NCBI GenBank assembly: GCA_905235745.1
Contig: CAJOMN010000015.1
Span: forward strand, 60,225-124,224
DNA length: 64,000 nt
Reading direction: 5' to 3'
DNA from: an uncultured Lachnospiraceae bacterium
GTDB taxonomy: Bacteria > Bacillota > Clostridia > Lachnospirales > Lachnospiraceae
Below the pieces are notes generated by a model. It saw nothing but the letters and a program-made list of their open reading frames with translations, did no database searches and was not told the origin of the DNA. Both the position numbers and the translations under genes were made by a program. Below, piece after piece: positions 59,726-64,000 of this stretch; position 1 is the stretch's first letter; the number at the start of each line of letters is the position of its first letter.

Positions 59726-61957
59726 GTGAGTGTACTTGAAGTATTAAATGACAAGCAAAGAGAAGCCGCAGGCCAACTGGAAGGTCCCGTGCTGATCCTC
59801 GCGGGAGCAGGGTCGGGCAAGACAAGGGTTCTGACCAACCGGACGGCATATATGATCAAAGAGGCGGGTATCAGTCCGTGGAATATCCTTGCGATAACAT
59901 TTACGAACAAGGCGGCTGATGAGATGCGCGAGAGGATCGACAGACTTGTAGGCGAGGGGTGTGAGAGCATCTGGGTGGCAACGTTTCATTCCACATGCGT
60001 CAGGATCCTTCGCAGGCACATCGACCTGCTCGGATATGATAATAATTTCACGATATATGATACCGATGATTCGAAGGCTGTAATAAAGGAAATATTAAAG
60101 AGACGCAATATCGACACGAAGCAGTATCCCGACAAGAGATTCCTGAACCGCATATCATCATGCAAGAATGAGCTCTCATCGCCGGAAGACGAGATGAAGG
60201 AAGCGGCGGGAGATTACTCCGACGAACTGTATGCGGGTGTTTACAAGGATTATCAGGACACCCTTCGTAAAAATAATGCGCTTGATTTTGACGACCTGAT
60301 AATGAAAACGGTTGAACTGTTCGAGGATCATCATGAAGTGCTCGAGAATTACCAGAACCGTTTCCGGTACATTATGGTCGACGAGTATCAGGATACGAAT
60401 ACCGCGCAGTTCGAGCTGATAAGGCTGCTTGCCGACAAGAATAAGAATATATGCGTTGTCGGGGATGACGATCAGTCCATATACAAGTTCAGGGGCGCCA
60501 ATATCCGGAATATTCTTGATTTTGAAAAGGTATATCCGAATGCGATGGTCGTCAAGCTTGAGCAAAATTACCGTTCGACACAGACGATACTCGATGCAGC
60601 CAATTCCGTCATTGCGAACAACAGCTCCCGTAAGCCAAAATCATTGTGGACCGACCGTGGGCAGGGAGATAAGATCCGTTTCATCAATACCGATACGGCC
60701 TATGAGGAGGCAGATGCAATAGTCGACCGGATATGCCGTGACAGGAGAGCGGGAAAATGCGATTATCGTGATAATGCCGTGCTGTACCGGACTAATGCGC
60801 AGTCGCGCTTACTCGAGGAAAAATGCGTCATGGCGGGGGTTCCGTACAGCGTTGTGGGCGGTGTTAACTTCTATTCCCGCAAAGAGATCAAGGATATACT
60901 GGCGTATTTGAAAACAATCGATAACGGCAGGGACGATCTGGCGGTGCGGAGGATCATCAATGTTCCGAAGCGCGGGATCGGAGCTACCACGATAGGTAAG
61001 CTTGCCGATTACGGCGCCGCTTCCGGACTGAACTTCTATGAATGCTGTACGCGTGCGGAGGAAATCCTCGGGCACGGAAAAGCAGCAGAGAAGATAGCGG
61101 AATTCGTGAGTCTGATCGGACTGTTCAAATCAAAGCTGGAGTATGTCAGCATTGAACAACTTATAAATGATATAGTCGACCGGACTGACTATGAGAATAT
61201 GCTGACCGAGTCGGATCCGGATGATGCGTCGGAGAGAATGGAAAACATCGGAGAGCTTATCAATAAGGCCGTATCGTTTGAGGAAGAGAATGAGGATGCG
61301 ACGCTGTCACAGTTCCTTGAAGAGGTTGCGCTTGTCGCGGATATCGACAATGTTGACGGGAATGCGGACAGGGTGATGCTGATGACACTTCATTCGGCAA
61401 AAGGGCTTGAATTTCCGAACGTATATCTTGCAGGGATGGAGGACGGACTGTTTCCGGGATATCAGACTATATGCTCCGGTGATGAATCGGAGATCGAAGA
61501 AGAAAGACGCCTGTGTTATGTCGGGATAACAAGAGCAAAGGATCATCTGACGATCTCGGCTGCAAGATCAAGGATGATAAGAGGTGAGACGCAGTATAAC
61601 GCAGTTTCGAGGTTTGTCAAAGAGATACCGGAAGAACTGTTAGAGGGAGGGAAAGCGGTAAAACCCGTAAAGGAAGAGCCTTCGGGCAAGTATCGCCATT
61701 CGACGCCGGGTTCTGCTGCACCGAAGCCGTTTATTGCAAGAGCGACCGCATTTACAGACCTTAAAAAGGGTTCGGATATCGCAAACGCCGCGGTGCCTGA
61801 CTATGGTCCCGGTGACCGAGTCAATCATATGAAATTCGGAGCCGGAACCGTTCTTTCCGTGGAGAAGGGCGCGAGGGATTACGAAGTGACGGTTGATTTT
61901 GACGGATTCGGGACCAAAAAGATGTTTGCTGCCTTTGCAAAACTAAAGAAGATGTGA
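59726..61957 (+). CDS. pcrA: ATP-dependent DNA helicase PcrA (UvrD/Rep family)
   Basis: 743-residue superfamily 1 helicase from GTG 59726 (AAGGAGA upstream; the longer frame to 59657 lies in the promoter). Motifs in order: Q-motif LNDKQREAAGQLEGPVLILA, Walker A AGAGSGKTRVLTNR, Ia TFTNKAADEMRER, Walker B MVDEYQDTNTAQF, III VVGDDDQSIYKFRGA, IV EQNYRSTQTIL, V LMTLHSAKGLEFPNV and VI EEERRLCYVGITRAKDHL. The C-terminal Tudor-like segment (GDRVNHMKFGAGTV) binds RNA polymerase in PcrA. Roles in repair, plasmid rolling circle and transcription conflict. Confidence 0.95.
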   Translation: MSVLEVLNDKQREAAGQLEGPVLILAGAGSGKTRVLTNRTAYMIKEAGISPWNILAITFTNKAADEMRERIDRLVGEGCESIWVATFHSTCVRILRRHIDLLGYDNNFTIYDTDDSKAVIKEILKRRNIDTKQYPDKRFLNRISSCKNELSSPEDEMKEAAGDYSDELYAGVYKDYQDTLRKNNALDFDDLIMKTVELFEDHHEVLENYQNRFRYIMVDEYQDTNTAQFELIRLLADKNKNICVVGDDDQSIYKFRGANIRNILDFEKVYPNAMVVKLEQNYRSTQTILDAANSVIANNSSRKPKSLWTDRGQGDKIRFINTDTAYEEADAIVDRICRDRRAGKCDYRDNAVLYRTNAQSRLLEEKCVMAGVPYSVVGGVNFYSRKEIKDILAYLKTIDNGRDDLAVRRIINVPKRGIGATTIGKLADYGAASGLNFYECCTRAEEILGHGKAAEKIAEFVSLIGLFKSKLEYVSIEQLINDIVDRTDYENMLTESDPDDASERMENIGELINKAVSFEEENEDATLSQFLEEVALVADIDNVDGNADRVMLMTLHSAKGLEFPNVYLAGMEDGLFPGYQTICSGDESEIEEERRLCYVGITRAKDHLTISAARSRMIRGETQYNAVSRFVKEIPEELLEGGKAVKPVKEEPSGKYRHSTPGSAAPKPFIARATAFTDLKKGSDIANAAVPDYGPGDRVNHMKFGAGTVLSVEKGARDYEVTVDFDGFGTKKMFAAFAKLKKM

Positions 61958-62031
61958 TAATATGCAGGTAGCATAAAAGGTTCCCGGCATGAGCGGGCGG
62001 GATTTGAAATATAACATGAAAGGGGTATACC

Positions 62032-62382
62032 ATGAGCAGTATAGACAAACTTGAGAAGGTTATCGATGTAGTAAAGGCACAGGAAGAGGCAGGACTTGCG
62101 AAGGCAAAGAGTATCATTGATGAGGTCAGGAACACACAGCTTTCGGATATCCCGGTTCCCGATATCTTCAAAAAGGAAGAGGTTGTTGTGGAGAAGAAGA
62201 AGTTCAACTGGGGTCTGCTGATCGCTATAATAGTAGGTATTTTTGTTGTCGCTGCGATAGTATACGGTCTGTATTGCTATTTTACACCGGATTATCTGGA
62301 AGATTTTGATGATGAATTCGATGATGAGGAATTTGACGATGATGATTTCTTCGAGGATGAAGAAAAGGACAAAGATAAGTGA
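62032..62382 (+). CDS. Small acidic single-pass membrane protein
   Basis: 116 residues, unknown family. A charged, helical N-terminal half (MSSIDKLEKVIDVVKAQEEA), one TM segment (WGLLIAIIVGIFVVAAIVYG, about residues 60-79) and a tail that is almost all Asp/Glu with Phe (EFDDEEFDDDDFFEDEEK). AAAGGGG precedes the ATG. Located between pcrA and rlmD and followed by a strong hairpin. Function unknown. Confidence 0.7.
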   Translation: MSSIDKLEKVIDVVKAQEEAGLAKAKSIIDEVRNTQLSDIPVPDIFKKEEVVVEKKKFNWGLLIAIIVGIFVVAAIVYGLYCYFTPDYLEDFDDEFDDEEFDDDDFFEDEEKDKDK

Positions 62383-62413
62383 GGATGCTGATTACTACAT
62401 GATATGATGATCA

Positions 62414-62438
62414 AATAGCCGGCTGTATGCCGGCTATT
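62414..62438 (+). terminator. Hairpin terminator before rlmD
   Basis: AATAGCCGGC-TGTAT-GCCGGCTATT, a perfect 10-bp stem, followed by ATTGT (weak T-run). Confidence 0.7.
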
Positions 62439-62467
62439 ATTGTAAGAAACTGTAAGAGGATTGTTAT

Positions 62468-64000
62468 ATGAAAAAGGGAGAGGAATACACCGGCACGGTA
62501 GAAACCGTCAGGTTTCCCAATAAGGGTATCGTCAGGGTGACGGAGGGTGAGGAAAGTTCCCTGTGCACTGTCAAAAATGTGATACCGGGGCAGAAGATCA
62601 GGTTCCGTGTAAACAAGAAGAGAAACGGATCATGCGAGGGATATGTCACCGAAATACTCGAAAGATCCCATATTGAAACCGACAGCACATGCCCGCATTT
62701 TGAAAAGTGCGGAGGGTGCAGCTATCACACGCTGCCCTATGAGGAGCAGCTTGCCATAAAGGAGAGGCAGGTTCACGAACTGCTTGAGCCGGTGATACGT
62801 TCGGGATATTTGGGGAAAATAGGAAGCGGGGAAGTGCCTGATGAAGTTGACATAAGTAATCTGTTTGAACCGATTGTGCATAGTCCCAGCCAGTTCGAAT
62901 ACCGCAATAAAATGGAGTATTCGTTTGGGGATGCAAGCTTTGGCGGAGAACTGGAGCTTGGTTTACATAAAACTGGAAGCTTTTATGATATCATATCCGT
63001 ACCGAAATGCAGGATCGTCGATGAGGATTATCGTATGATCGTGGCTGAGACGCTTGCGTATTTCAGGGGAAAAGATACTTCGTATTATCACAAACGGACG
63101 CACGAGGGCTTTCTGCGGTATCTGGTCGTACGTAAGGCTGCTGCAACGGGCGAGATACTCGTGGATCTTGTCACCACATCGCAGAAGCCGAAAGATACAG
63201 TGTGTACGGAAACAGGGCTGCTTGAGGACTGGACGGAGGCACTCCTGGGTCTGTCACTTGCAGGAAATATAGTCGGCATACTGCACACGACAGACGACAG
63301 GGTAGCGGATGCCATTGTCAATGATGATACAAAGGTTCTCTTCGGACGCGACTATATAGTTGAAGAGGTTCTTGGTCTGTCGTTTAAGATAACTCCATTC
63401 TCATTCTTTCAGACAAATACTTATTCGGCAGCCGTACTGTATTCAAAGGTAAGAGATTATGTCAACCTGACAGACACAGGCAGACCGGGTGTTATTTATG
63501 ATCTGTATTGCGGAACCGGGACTATTGGTCAGATTATGTCAACCAATGCCAAAAAGGTGATCGGTATTGAAATTGTTGAAGAGGCAGTAAGAGCAGCAAA
63601 TGAGAATGCGGCTCGCAATGGTTTACATAATTGTGAATTCATCGCCGGCGACGTGTTGAAGGTTCTTGACGAGGTTGAAGACAGGCCGGATCTGATCATA
63701 CTCGATCCCCCGAGGGACGGGATCAATCCCAAAGCACTTGCCAGGATTGTCGATTACGGGGTCGATAATATAATCTACGTATCCTGCAAGCCAACGAGCC
63801 TTGCCAGGGATCTTGAGTATATGATGGGAAACGGTTACGCGCCGGTGAAGATATGCCCTATAGACCAGTTCCCGGAAACGGTGCATGTTGAGACGGTCGC
63901 ACTTTTGTCCAAACTTTCTGAGGCAAAGCATCACATCGAGGTTAAGGTGGATATGGATGAGTTGGATTTGACCAGCGCAGAGGCGAAAGCAACTTACGAA
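62468..64000 (+). CDS. rlmD: RlmD/TrmA-like RNA uracil-5-methyltransferase (3' end outside window)
   Basis: At least 511 codons; open at the right edge. It begins with a TRAM domain (EEYTGTVETVRFPNKGIVRV), then an iron-sulfur cysteine set (CPHFEKCGGC), a catalytic SAM domain (YDLYCGTGTIGQIMSTNAKK, LDPPRDGINPKALARIVDYG) and the catalytic SCKPTSLARDLEYM segment. The final visible residues (HIEVKVDMDELDLTSAEAKA) lie past the normal end of RlmD and belong to a C-terminal extension seen in Clostridia. Target is likely U1939 or U747 of 23S rRNA. AGAGGA precedes the ATG. Confidence 0.88.
   Translation, partial: MKKGEEYTGTVETVRFPNKGIVRVTEGEESSLCTVKNVIPGQKIRFRVNKKRNGSCEGYVTEILERSHIETDSTCPHFEKCGGCSYHTLPYEEQLAIKERQVHELLEPVIRSGYLGKIGSGEVPDEVDISNLFEPIVHSPSQFEYRNKMEYSFGDASFGGELELGLHKTGSFYDIISVPKCRIVDEDYRMIVAETLAYFRGKDTSYYHKRTHEGFLRYLVVRKAAATGEILVDLVTTSQKPKDTVCTETGLLEDWTEALLGLSLAGNIVGILHTTDDRVADAIVNDDTKVLFGRDYIVEEVLGLSFKITPFSFFQTNTYSAAVLYSKVRDYVNLTDTGRPGVIYDLYCGTGTIGQIMSTNAKKVIGIEIVEEAVRAANENAARNGLHNCEFIAGDVLKVLDEVEDRPDLIILDPPRDGINPKALARIVDYGVDNIIYVSCKPTSLARDLEYMMGNGYAPVKICPIDQFPETVHVETVALLSKLSEAKHHIEVKVDMDELDLTSAEAKATYE

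Noticed and set aside
1..64000. CRISPR array, tRNA/rRNA genes, transposase, integrase or phage structural genes
   Set aside because: Looked for by eye on both strands; no regular repeat-spacer pattern, cloverleaf or matching protein was found.

Overview
The window looks like a chromosomal segment of a Gram-positive Clostridia, most likely a Lachnospiraceae relative (inference). The evidence is the gene order Gls24-nusB-xseA-xseB-dxs-tlyA-nadK-argR-recN, heavy use of ATA for Ile, strong AGGAGG-type ribosome sites, a class B sortase, LCP protein, CheC, BMP-type nucleoside transporter and an FMN riboswitch on a RibU gene. No tRNA, rRNA, CRISPR array, transposase or integrase gene was recognised. 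Both edges cut genes: prfC on the left and rlmD on the right.

Layout. 1-10.8 kb is a tight housekeeping operon (RF3 tail, transglutaminase-like lipoprotein, Gls24, NusB, exonuclease VII, DXP synthase, TlyA, NAD kinase, ArgR, RecN, a membrane-anchored unknown). 10.8-14.5 kb holds a c-di-GMP phosphodiesterase and glycogen synthase, closed by a long terminator. 14.5-20 kb is an accessory island: a truncated GyrI-like gene, two GNAT proteins, a MerR regulator with a textbook 19-bp-spacer promoter, a radical SAM protein, small unknown ORFs and a solitary CdiA-CT-like nuclease flanked by promoter/hairpin units. 20-22.3 kb has a SPOR-like lipoprotein convergent with an XRE regulator.

22.5-29.7 kb is a surface/exopolysaccharide initiation operon (duplicated zinc-ribbon protein, sortase B, LCP, secreted protein, CpsB phosphatase, CpsC, CpsD with a tyrosine-rich tail, priming sugar transferase). 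It stops abruptly after the priming enzyme. What follows (29.65-33.7 kb) is a scar rich in toxin-antitoxin sequence: a candidate type I system with an antisense RNA, a decayed tandem copy of it, VapBC, a HicA remnant, a mosaic glycosyltransferase pseudogene and a frameshifted Rpn nuclease.

33.8-40.8 kb has an L,D-transpeptidase and an aromatic amino acid operon (aroF-tyrA-aroA-aroC and a trifunctional aroE-aroK-aroQ fusion; no aroB or pheA here). 40.8-42.4 kb on the minus strand is riboflavin uptake and phosphorylation (FMN riboswitch, RibU, stand-alone riboflavin kinase) and a 68-residue orphan with a structured leader. 42.6-48.5 kb is nucleoside import with xanthine salvage. 48.6-54.4 kb is purF and carAB. 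54.8-57.4 kb pairs an unknown membrane protein with a SARP-like regulator. The right end has a CPA2 antiporter, CheC, a YerC-type regulator divergent from PcrA, a small acidic membrane protein and RlmD.

The most interesting items are the type I toxin/antisense locus with its decayed duplicate, the AroE-AroK-AroQ fusion, the orphan CdiA-CT-like nuclease with flanking RNA-like units, the structured leader at 42.3 kb, and the truncated polysaccharide operon followed by the toxin-rich scar. All assignments come from reading motifs by eye; no database search was run.
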